From NCBI GenBank assembly GCA_964351495.1, contig CAYGOC010000012.1, positions 1 to 64,000 of the forward strand: DNA of 64,000 bases, in the 5' to 3' direction. Below the pieces are notes generated by a model. It was not told the origin of the DNA, searched no databases, and worked only from the letters and a program-made list of their open reading frames with translations. The DNA comes from CAYGOC01 sp964351495 (lineage in GTDB: Bacteria; Chlamydiota; Chlamydiia; Chlamydiales; SM23-39). Position 1 is the stretch's first letter, and each line of letters starts with the position of its first letter. The translations under genes were made by a program, and so were the position numbers. Positions 57,249-64,000 of this stretch are shown in pieces.

Positions 57249-58820
57249 ATGCGTTTTACTCGGTATAAAAGCTTTTTAGCTCTGAAAACTTTAAGTAAAA
57301 ACCCCACTGACCTAACCAAAAAAGGGGTTTTTACAGCCAAAAGGATTCTGGAGTACTCCCTAAAAGCGCTTGGTTTACATCTGCTTTTTCCCGGAGAAAG
57401 AGTAGATAATACCGTTTTACAGGCCTTGCAAGATCTCGCTTTGGAAAGCTGTGCTATAGAGAAAATGGAGGCTATGCAAAATGGAGAAATCATAAACCAA
57501 ATAGAGGGATTTAAAAGTGAAGAAAGAGCAGTACTACATACCGCTATGCGTGATTTTTTCGATAAAAAGAAGAAGCCTACGGGTATAGCGAAAGAAGCAG
57601 CCAAGCTTGCCTTTCAAGAAACCCAAAAACTAAAACGGTTTTTACAGGATTTAAACCCCTCTTTTTCCAACGTGGTACAAATTGGCATAGGAGGATCTGA
57701 TTTAGGCCCCAGGGCCCTTTATATCGCTTTACAGGCTTATAGAAAAAAGGGAAAGAAGGCCTATTTTGTTTCTAACGTAGATCCTGATGACATGGCTGCA
57801 ATACTTCAAGAAGTGGATATAAAAAAGACTCTTTTTGTCATTGTTTCTAAATCAGGAGGTACTTTAGAGACTTTAACCAACGAAGCCTTCGTGCGGAAAG
57901 CTTTAGAAAAAAAGGGAATAGATCCCAAAAAACATATAGCAGCAGTTACCAAAAAGGGGAGTCCTATGGATGATCCTTCCCGGTATTTAGCCTCTTTTTA
58001 TATTTGGGACTATGTAGGAGGAAGGTACTCCGCTACTTCCATGGTAGGAGGGGTAACTTTGAGTTTTGCCTTGGGGTTTGCCACTTTTGAAAAACTTTTA
58101 CAAGGGGCAAGTGCTATGGATAAACATGCCCTTACGAAAGATCCTCTTAAAAACTTACCGCTACTTTCTGCTCTTTTAGGTATTTGGAACCATAACTTCT
58201 TACACATCCCGACAGTAGCGATTCTTCCTTATTCAGAGGCCCTTTCTAGATTTCCGGCACATTTGCAGCAGCTAGATATGGAATCCAATGGTAAGAGCAT
58301 CGATAAAAAGGGAAATAGAGTAGATTTTCTTACGGGGCCTATTTTATGGGGAGAACCGGGAACAAATGGACAGCATTCTTTTTATCAGTTGATTCATCAG
58401 GGAAGCCTTTTAACCTCTTTAGAGTTTATCGGATTTCAAGAATCGCAAAGAAAACAAGATCTTCAAATAAAAAAGACAAATTCTCAACAAAAACTGCTTT
58501 CTAATTTATTTGCTCAATCTATCGCTCTTGCCAAGGGGAAAAAAGATGTAAACCCCAACCAAAACTTTGAGGGAAATAGACCTCATAGGATGCTTTTGGC
58601 AAAAAGACTAGACCCTAAAACATTGGGTATGCTTTTAGCCTACTACGAGCATAAAGTCGCATTTCAAGGGTTTATTTGGGGTATTAACTCTTTTGATCAA
58701 GAAGGGGTTCAGCTGGGTAAGGTTCTTGCACAAAAAGTGATGGATCTTTTTAGTAGAGAAAAAAAGCCTCAGGAGTTTCCGGAAGGAGAGGCCTTTTTAA
58801 AAGCGTTAAAAAACCTATGA
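57249..58820 (+). CDS. pgi: Glucose-6-phosphate isomerase
   Basis: A 523-residue glycolytic enzyme interconverting glucose 6-phosphate and fructose 6-phosphate. Seen: IGIGGSDLGPRALY, SKSGGTLETLTNE, VGGRYSATSMVGG, catalytic Glu in EPGTNGQHSFYQLIHQG, and the closing Lys region SFDQEGVQLGK. AGGAGGAT precedes the ATG. Ends two bases before the convergent recF stop. Confidence 0.96.
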   Translation: MRFTRYKSFLALKTLSKNPTDLTKKGVFTAKRILEYSLKALGLHLLFPGERVDNTVLQALQDLALESCAIEKMEAMQNGEIINQIEGFKSEERAVLHTAMRDFFDKKKKPTGIAKEAAKLAFQETQKLKRFLQDLNPSFSNVVQIGIGGSDLGPRALYIALQAYRKKGKKAYFVSNVDPDDMAAILQEVDIKKTLFVIVSKSGGTLETLTNEAFVRKALEKKGIDPKKHIAAVTKKGSPMDDPSRYLASFYIWDYVGGRYSATSMVGGVTLSFALGFATFEKLLQGASAMDKHALTKDPLKNLPLLSALLGIWNHNFLHIPTVAILPYSEALSRFPAHLQQLDMESNGKSIDKKGNRVDFLTGPILWGEPGTNGQHSFYQLIHQGSLLTSLEFIGFQESQRKQDLQIKKTNSQQKLLSNLFAQSIALAKGKKDVNPNQNFEGNRPHRMLLAKRLDPKTLGMLLAYYEHKVAFQGFIWGINSFDQEGVQLGKVLAQKVMDLFSREKKPQEFPEGEAFLKALKNL

Positions 58821-58822
58821 GG

Positions 58823-59902
58823 TTACATAGCGATCTTTTCTAAAGAGCCTTTTACGATTTTTTGCGAAGCAAAATTAGCAGAAATAGGATAAGGATTTGT
58901 AAGAAATACCTGGGACATATTAGAGAGAAGATTTATGAAAAAATCCTTTCTTTTCCCATCAAAGTGAGATCCAAAGTCATCTACCGCAAAAGGGACTTTT
59001 TCGGAAAACCTCTCGCAAAGGTAATGCCAGTTTATTAATTTTAGTAAGAATAGAAAGCTTTTTTTTTGTCCTTCACTCGCAAAAGCTTTAGCGGCGCCCC
59101 CTTCAAAGCCTAGGGAAAAGTCATCTTTATGAGGCCCAAATAAGGTTGATTTTAGTATTTGTTCTTTTTCTCGGTTTTTACTAAGAAGCTCTAGGTAAAA
59201 AGATTCTATAGAACTAGTTTCTTTAGGAAGTGCAAAAGAGGGACTGTATTCCAAAGAAAAGCTTTCAAAAACTTCTCCAAAAGGGGCGTAGTGGCTTTTT
59301 ATATAACTCTGCAAGATTTCGATAAGAGAGGCTCTTTTTTGGATAAGATAAGAAGCCGAAGGAGCCATCTGGTTTTCCCAAAGAAGTAAAGAAGAAAGGC
59401 TTTTTTTTCGTAAGAGAAAATTGCGCACCTTTAAAGCTTTATGGAATCGAAAGAAATGGTGTACATACAAAGGATCGCTTTGGGCTAAAAGTAGATTCAT
59501 AAACCTTCTTCGAAACAAAGGAGATCCTTCAATAATCTGGTCATCCAAAGGAGAAAAAAGAACAATAGGAAAAACTCCTAAAAGGTGGGTAAGGGAAGGG
59601 TATTGGGTTTGATTATATTGTACTTTTTTTTGGTTCAAAGAGAAAGTGATCTGGATGGATTCTAAAATACCTTCTTTTACGAAATCGGCCTTTATGAAGA
59701 AAAAAGAGGCCCCTTTTCGAATTAGCTCTTTGAGTTGATTGGTTCGAAAGGATCTTCCTGTAGCAATTAGGTATAAAGCTTCTAAAAGGTTAGTCTTGCC
59801 TTGGGCGTTTTCTCCATAGAAAAGGTTTTCTTTAGGAGAAAAGAAGATTTCTTCTTTTTCGTAATTGCGAAAATTACGCAAAAGCAGGCTTTTCAGATAC
59901 AT
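58823..59902 (-). CDS. recF: DNA replication and repair protein RecF
   Basis: A 359-residue ABC-type ATPase that loads RecA at gaps. N terminus LKSLLLRNFRNYEKEEI, Walker A GENAQGKTNLLEALY, signature SEGQKKSFLFLLKL and Walker B PFAVDDFGSHFD. The start overlaps the dnaN end by 29 bases. Confidence 0.95.
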   Translation of the reverse strand: MYLKSLLLRNFRNYEKEEIFFSPKENLFYGENAQGKTNLLEALYLIATGRSFRTNQLKELIRKGASFFFIKADFVKEGILESIQITFSLNQKKVQYNQTQYPSLTHLLGVFPIVLFSPLDDQIIEGSPLFRRRFMNLLLAQSDPLYVHHFFRFHKALKVRNFLLRKKSLSSLLLWENQMAPSASYLIQKRASLIEILQSYIKSHYAPFGEVFESFSLEYSPSFALPKETSSIESFYLELLSKNREKEQILKSTLFGPHKDDFSLGFEGGAAKAFASEGQKKSFLFLLKLINWHYLCERFSEKVPFAVDDFGSHFDGKRKDFFINLLSNMSQVFLTNPYPISANFASQKIVKGSLEKIAM

Positions 59903-61022
59903 CGGCAGCTTCTGCTAAATCAGTAAGACGCATAGGCATGATTACATACAAAGCAGAGGAGGACGAGTCGGTAATAATCCCCGGATTATAAGAATCGCTA
60001 GCTCGAAATTGGACCGTATCATCTTGGCTGTGTCTTAAAATATCTAAAAAATAAAAAGGGTTAAAGGCAATCTCTAACTTTTCCCCTGAATAATTAACCG
60101 GCATGGAAGTTTTTCCTTCCCCAATATCACTAGAGGAGGCGGCTAAGATAAGCTCTCCTTCATGAAAAATAAAGCGGACTGAAGTGCTGCTCTCTGAGGT
60201 AAAAAGAGACACCTGTTTTAACAGCGTTATAAGCTCTTCCCTGTGTAAAGTAAGAGAGTAGGTAGAGCTTTTCGGAATGACCTTTTCTACATCCGGATAC
60301 TGTCCCGATAGCAGTTTTGTAGTAAGAGTGGTGCTTCCGAACTCTAAAGAGGCTTTATCCGGTAAGAAACTAAAAGAGGCAGCCTCTTCTGAGTCATCCA
60401 AAGTCTTAATGATCTCGTCTACAGCCTTCATAGGAAGTGCGTAGCTTCCTTGAAAAGAAGGATCTATATCAATTTTAGTAGAAAGGCGAGAAAGCCTTTT
60501 CCCATCAGTTGCAATGAAAGTGGCTTCTTGTCCTAAGATTTTTACTAAAACACCTCCCAAGATATAACGGGTATCTTCTTTCATAGCGGAAAAAGCCGTT
60601 TTTACCAGCATCTCTTTTAGTTTTTTGGAAGGAACCGAAAAATAGACCGAGTTTGTAAGCTCCGGAAGCTCTGGGAAACCACTTTGGTTCATACCATGAA
60701 TCTTGAAATAGGAGTTTCCTGCTCTAATTTCGGCAACATCTTCTTCTTTGGTGGTAATTTTAATCTGAGGGGATAAGATCTCTCTAGAAAGTTGAAAAAA
60801 GCGTCTGGCAGGAAGGGCTATAGCTCCTTCTTCGATAATTTTTGCTTCACCGGCATAGACTCTAGCGCTTACGGTCAAATCAGAAGCACTTAAGGTAAGC
60901 TGATCATCTTTGGCTTCCATCAGTACGTTGGCCAAAACAGCAATGGAGGGTCTAGCAGGTACGATAGATTGCAATTTTCCTATTAGCCTTACGAGTTCTT
61001 CCTTTGAGATTACTATGTTCAT
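59874..61022 (-). CDS. dnaN: DNA polymerase III beta sliding clamp
   Basis: A 382-residue clamp with three domains. Seen: MNIVISKEELVRLIGKLQSI, IALPARRFFQL, ATDGKRLSRL, FNPFYFLDILRH and the closing YVIMPMRL motif near the C terminus; the protein then continues about 14 residues beyond the usual end. ATG 61022 has AGGAAAG upstream. recF-dnaN-smpB order is as in Chlamydia (from memory). Confidence 0.96.
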   Translation of the reverse strand: MNIVISKEELVRLIGKLQSIVPARPSIAVLANVLMEAKDDQLTLSASDLTVSARVYAGEAKIIEEGAIALPARRFFQLSREILSPQIKITTKEEDVAEIRAGNSYFKIHGMNQSGFPELPELTNSVYFSVPSKKLKEMLVKTAFSAMKEDTRYILGGVLVKILGQEATFIATDGKRLSRLSTKIDIDPSFQGSYALPMKAVDEIIKTLDDSEEAASFSFLPDKASLEFGSTTLTTKLLSGQYPDVEKVIPKSSTYSLTLHREELITLLKQVSLFTSESSTSVRFIFHEGELILAASSSDIGEGKTSMPVNYSGEKLEIAFNPFYFLDILRHSQDDTVQFRASDSYNPGIITDSSSSALYVIMPMRLTDLAEAADVSEKPAFA

Positions 61023-61096
61023 AATGTCTTTCCTCAAACTATTTTGGTTTTTAAAAAAATACGAAAATTACCCGCCTCTGTCAAGGGAAAGCTTTA

Positions 61097-61552
61097 CTAG
61101 AGCTCTTTTTTTAAAGCTCTCTGCATGTGTCTTTTTTCCTCTTTTTCTTTCAAGGAGGCTCTTTTATCATGAAGCTTTTTACCCTTAGCAGAGGCTATAG
61201 AGACTTTTACTTTTCCTTTTTTAAAATACAAAGAAAGGGGAATGATGGTAATTCCTTTTTGTTTTACCTGCTTTTCTAGGCGAAGGATCTCTTGTTTGTG
61301 CATGAGAAGCTTCCTTTTTCTTCTTTCTTCATGTTGAAAGTAAGAAGAGTTAGCGTAAGGCGCTATATAAGCGTTTAAAAGAAACACCTCAGCCCCTTTA
61401 ATAAAAACATAAGCGTCTTGTAGAGAAGCCCCCCCGGATCGAAGGGACTTGACTTCAGAGCCTACTAAAACGAGCCCTGCCTCATAAGTATCTAATATTT
61501 CATACTCATGAAAAGCTTTTCGATTTTTTACCAAAACCTTGTGCTTTTCCAT
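61097..61552 (-). CDS. smpB: SsrA-binding protein SmpB
   Basis: A 151-residue tmRNA partner for rescue of stalled ribosomes. Seen: NRKAFHEYEILDTYEAGLVL, GSEVKSLRSGGASLQDAYV, LLMHKQEILRLE and the basic tail KKLHDKRASLKEKE. ATG 61552 is used; a TTG at 61564 in frame is less likely. It starts four bases after the upstream gene's stop. Confidence 0.95.
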   Translation of the reverse strand: MEKHKVLVKNRKAFHEYEILDTYEAGLVLVGSEVKSLRSGGASLQDAYVFIKGAEVFLLNAYIAPYANSSYFQHEERRKRKLLMHKQEILRLEKQVKQKGITIIPLSLYFKKGKVKVSIASAKGKKLHDKRASLKEKEEKRHMQRALKKEL

Positions 61553-61556
61553 AGTC

Positions 61557-62903
61557 TCACTCAAAAAAGAGCATCTCTCCCAGTTCGGTTAAACGGAAAT
61601 AAAGAGTTTTTTCCTGATAGCTAAGAAGTATAAGTCCTCCCTCAAAAAAACACTCAGTTAAAAGTTTTTCTAAATACTGTTTTTCTTCTTCTGTATACTT
61701 GGGAAAATCATAGCACCAGTATTTGCCCTCTTTTTTTAGCCTTACTTTGGTCTCTTCTCCTAGGCAAACGAGCCCGTTTTTATAAAAGGTCTCTAAAGAG
61801 ACCCATCCTTTTTTAGGGAAGTTGGAAAAGGATTTTTCTAATTCTTTTATATCAGAAAAATTTTCTCTATCGGAACCGATGCCACCTTGTCTGTATAAAA
61901 AAAGAGCTTGGTCTTTCTCTTTACTCTCTAGCCACTTTCTTCCTAATTCAGAAAGGGAGAAAAGAGCCCCTTTTTCCACTATTAAAGAGGCTTCTTTTGC
62001 TTTTTGCAAAAGTCTTTTCTTGTAAACCGTCTCTTCATACAAAGGAAGGGTTACGGTAAGAGGAACCTTTGTTTCAAAGTCTTCTTCAGAAAAGGAGGCG
62101 TTTTGAAAGAAGAGAAGGGCTTTTTTTAGGTCACACACAAAATTTTGCACTAAAGGAGAGGGCAGTTCTACAGAAGACTCTTTCTTTTTTTGGAAAAACA
62201 AAAGGTAGTCCTCCCATTCTTTTAGGGGGCGAAGTACTCGGCAAAAACCTTCCTCTGTTTTTTCATACGATATGAAAGCGCTAAAGTAAAACTCTAGTTG
62301 TATAAACAGAGACTCTAGCTCTTCGGAGGAAATTTGCAAGTGAGAGTTTAGTGTTTCTACCTTAAGTTTCTTAGTAGGCTCTGAGAACAAAAGGGAGAGT
62401 GTTTTGTTTATGAGGGGGGTGTTTTTTATTTCCGCAAGGTGTCTTTCGTAGAGATTGGGGAAACTTACATAGTTTTCTATTATAGAAAAAGTTATATGGC
62501 TTGAGGTTCTAGGGATGGAATACCAAGAAGGAAGGATATGAATGGGAACTTTTTTTAAAAGGGCCTGGAAAAAAGAAAGATCAGGATAAAAGTCTTCCTT
62601 GAACCTTTCTATTTCAATTTCCAGGTATCGCTTTGTTTCCTTTCCTACATAAAGAGAGTCTTCTTTCAAATCGCAGTCTAAGCAGGAAAACTTGGCTAAG
62701 TGAGTTTTTAAGATCTCTAAAGGGATTTCCAGGCTTCTACTTAGTTTGACTAAAGGGATTGTAGAGGGATTAAATAAGATTTCCTCTAGAATTTCTACTT
62801 CTAAAGAAGAAAGAGAAGAGAGGGCTAACCGAAAAGCTATATCTTTTTCTGAATCATAGTCTTTTAGTTGAACTTTATTCCTTTTTACAAAAGCAACATC
62901 CAT
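61557..62903 (-). CDS. Hypothetical protein with winged-helix-like segments
   Basis: A 448-residue soluble protein, not recognised. Several segments look like helix-turn-helix units (STIPLVKLSRSLEIPLEILKT, KVETLNSHLQISSEELESL, ASLIVEKGALFSLSELGRKWL), suggesting a chain of winged-helix domains, as in some regulators or condensin-like subunits. It sits just upstream of smpB and probably shares a transcript with smpB and dnaN. Function unknown. Confidence 0.6.
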   Translation of the reverse strand: MDVAFVKRNKVQLKDYDSEKDIAFRLALSSLSSLEVEILEEILFNPSTIPLVKLSRSLEIPLEILKTHLAKFSCLDCDLKEDSLYVGKETKRYLEIEIERFKEDFYPDLSFFQALLKKVPIHILPSWYSIPRTSSHITFSIIENYVSFPNLYERHLAEIKNTPLINKTLSLLFSEPTKKLKVETLNSHLQISSEELESLFIQLEFYFSAFISYEKTEEGFCRVLRPLKEWEDYLLFFQKKKESSVELPSPLVQNFVCDLKKALLFFQNASFSEEDFETKVPLTVTLPLYEETVYKKRLLQKAKEASLIVEKGALFSLSELGRKWLESKEKDQALFLYRQGGIGSDRENFSDIKELEKSFSNFPKKGWVSLETFYKNGLVCLGEETKVRLKKEGKYWCYDFPKYTEEEKQYLEKLLTECFFEGGLILLSYQEKTLYFRLTELGEMLFFE

Positions 62904-63023
62904 GGTTTTAGATCCTCATTTTATGGAAAAGCGTATATAGAGTGGGATTCGATCCTATCATTTTCTTAATATTCTTGACAAGCAAAGGGGTTTTCTAGAA
63001 AAAGGAAGAAAAAGGGGGAGAGG

Positions 63024-63839
63024 ATGCGTTTTTGGGGCCTTTTCATAGCGCTTATACTTTTTGCAGGATTTATACAAAAAAAGGAAGGTTCTTTAGAGCT
63101 GGAAAGGCTTACCTTAAAAAGCCCTGATGGGAAAAGCTCTATCGTATTAGGATTTGAAAAGGGAGAACCCCTTTTTCAAATGGTAAAAGGAAAAAATGAT
63201 ATGGTTACTATCTCTTTTAAAGAGGAAAAGGCCCACCTCTCTTTTGCCCGAGAAGGAAACGTGCAGATATCTATGGAATCGGGAAAGGAGCCCCACTTTA
63301 CCTTTTTTCAAAAACAAAAACCTGCTTTAAAGCTATTTTCTTCAGAGGAAGGATCGCAGCTTTTTTTAACAAATAAAGCAGATCTTCCTTCTTTATTCTT
63401 ACAGGGAGGAGAAAGTCCCGGAGTATTCTTGAAAAACCAAAATCAAGAAACGGTAGGCTCTTGGTCTCTTTTATCAGATGGAGGCTCCGCTTTAGGACTA
63501 GGTATGCAGGGAGGGAAAGCTTCTGCTATTTTTAAAGGGGGAGATCACCCCAGTGCCGCCTTTTTTTCTCAATTAGGAGAACCGATGGCTGCTTTAGGAA
63601 TGATTCGAGGAGTTCCTCATCTTTTAGTCTCGGGGCAAAAAGAGCAAGAAGGAATTTTAATCCATGGAGGAAAGCCTTCTAGCATGCTTGTGGTAGATGA
63701 GCTAGGAAAGGTGAAGATTTTGATCTCCAAACATGGAGTCTTTCAAGGAAAAAAAGAGAGCTCTCCCTCTTCTAAGAAAAAGGAAGAGAGAATTTTCTCT
63801 TTTCAAGATTTAAAAAAACTCTCTATTGAGAATCCTTAA
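63024..63839 (+). CDS. Exported beta-repeat hypothetical protein
   Basis: A 271-residue protein with an N-terminal signal or anchor (MRFWGLFIALILFAGF) and a mature region of short beta-strand repeats of about 20 residues (patterns GEPLFQMV, KEPHFTFF, DLPSLFLQG, DHPSAAFFS, GVPHLLVSG, GKPSSMLVV), likely a beta-helix or propeller. Ser/Lys-rich C terminus. GGGGGAGAGG precedes the ATG. Family not recognised. Confidence 0.6.
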   Translation: MRFWGLFIALILFAGFIQKKEGSLELERLTLKSPDGKSSIVLGFEKGEPLFQMVKGKNDMVTISFKEEKAHLSFAREGNVQISMESGKEPHFTFFQKQKPALKLFSSEEGSQLFLTNKADLPSLFLQGGESPGVFLKNQNQETVGSWSLLSDGGSALGLGMQGGKASAIFKGGDHPSAAFFSQLGEPMAALGMIRGVPHLLVSGQKEQEGILIHGGKPSSMLVVDELGKVKILISKHGVFQGKKESSPSSKKKEERIFSFQDLKKLSIENP

Positions 63840-64000
63840 CATTCTGCGGATCAAATGGGCTGTTTGAGGAAGCTAGCTCTTTTTGGTTTTTAACAACCCA
63901 CTCCATGATAACAGAAGATTCATACATGAGCTTTTCTCCTTCTTCTCCCTCTTTGGTTAGAAGGCAAGGGACTTGCACCTTTCCTCCCTTTTCTTTTAAA
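63823..64000 (-). CDS. GST N-terminal / glutaredoxin-like protein, partial
   Basis: The C-terminal 58 codons of a minus-strand gene cut by the window edge. GGKVQVPCLLTKEGEGEKLM followed by YESSVIMEWVV matches the thioredoxin-fold segment of glutathione S-transferase N-terminal domains (VPCL, then ES..I). It ends soon after, so it is probably a single-domain protein. Overlaps the convergent gene by 17 bases. Confidence 0.7.
   Translation of the reverse strand, partial: LKEKGGKVQVPCLLTKEGEEGEKLMYESSVIMEWVVKNQKELASSNSPFDPQNVKDSQ

Overview
The window is low-GC DNA (A/T-rich, with many homopolymeric A and T runs) from an obligate intracellular bacterium of the phylum Chlamydiota, most likely one of the amoeba- or arthropod-associated lineages rather than Chlamydia itself. 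The reasons are a plastid/chlamydia-type nucleotide transporter (46690-48201), a Pkn1-like kinase fused to an FGE-sulfatase domain, a short RodZ next to RNase HIII, a recF-dnaN-smpB block, a YhhQ-Tgt queuine-salvage pair, NSS and XasA-type amino-acid transporters, and several proteins with the bilobed membrane hairpin of Inc proteins. Gene orders attributed to Chlamydia are from memory. The species cannot be named from the sequence alone.

Layout: 1-149 holds tRNA-Ala (cut at its 5' end) and tRNA-Ile. 207-7291 is housekeeping: TspO, an EamA permease, S9 peptidase, yhhQ-tgt, mdh and a membrane protein. 7405-10250 is accessory: three paralogous unknown genes, then a DUF4143-type ATPase flanked by two copies of the 3' end of the last of these genes. 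10298-18293 returns to core genes: an MnmC2-like oxidoreductase, PhnP-like hydrolase and hflX in one operon, then MarC, DUF378, a TIGR01777 epimerase, Yip1, rnhC, rodZ and DUF368. 18300-18590 is a relic of an IS200/IS605-type element.

18630-26904 is the most lineage-specific part: the kinase-FGE protein, a run of six small, fast-diverging genes (four with near-identical promoter/leader modules containing an inverted repeat that overlaps the Shine-Dalgarno site), and two convergent-facing large helical-repeat paralogues. 27015-43694 is metabolism and transport: ispH, oppBCDF, rimO, a sugar porter, class I aldolase, glmS, a methyltransferase, an MgtE-like protein, amino-acid transporters and small membrane or exported proteins. 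43861-53365 mixes exported unknowns, a PagL-like deacylase, a YheT hydrolase, the nucleotide transporter and tdh-kbl with a decayed patch (51048-51600, including a broken second PagL copy) and two Inc-like candidates. 53473-64000 holds tRNA-Leu, exbD-exbB, trmB, an unknown gene that runs into an antisense tRNA-Pro, pgi, recF-dnaN-smpB, two unknown genes and a partial GST/glutaredoxin-like gene.

Taken together, the genes describe a host-dependent cell that imports nucleotides, peptides, amino acids, sugar and queuine while keeping its own cell-envelope, replication and central-carbon enzymes. The genome is compact: six convergent pairs share exactly four bases across their stop codons. The best candidate for something undescribed is the small-gene array at 20540-22961 with its repeated promoter/leader palindrome.
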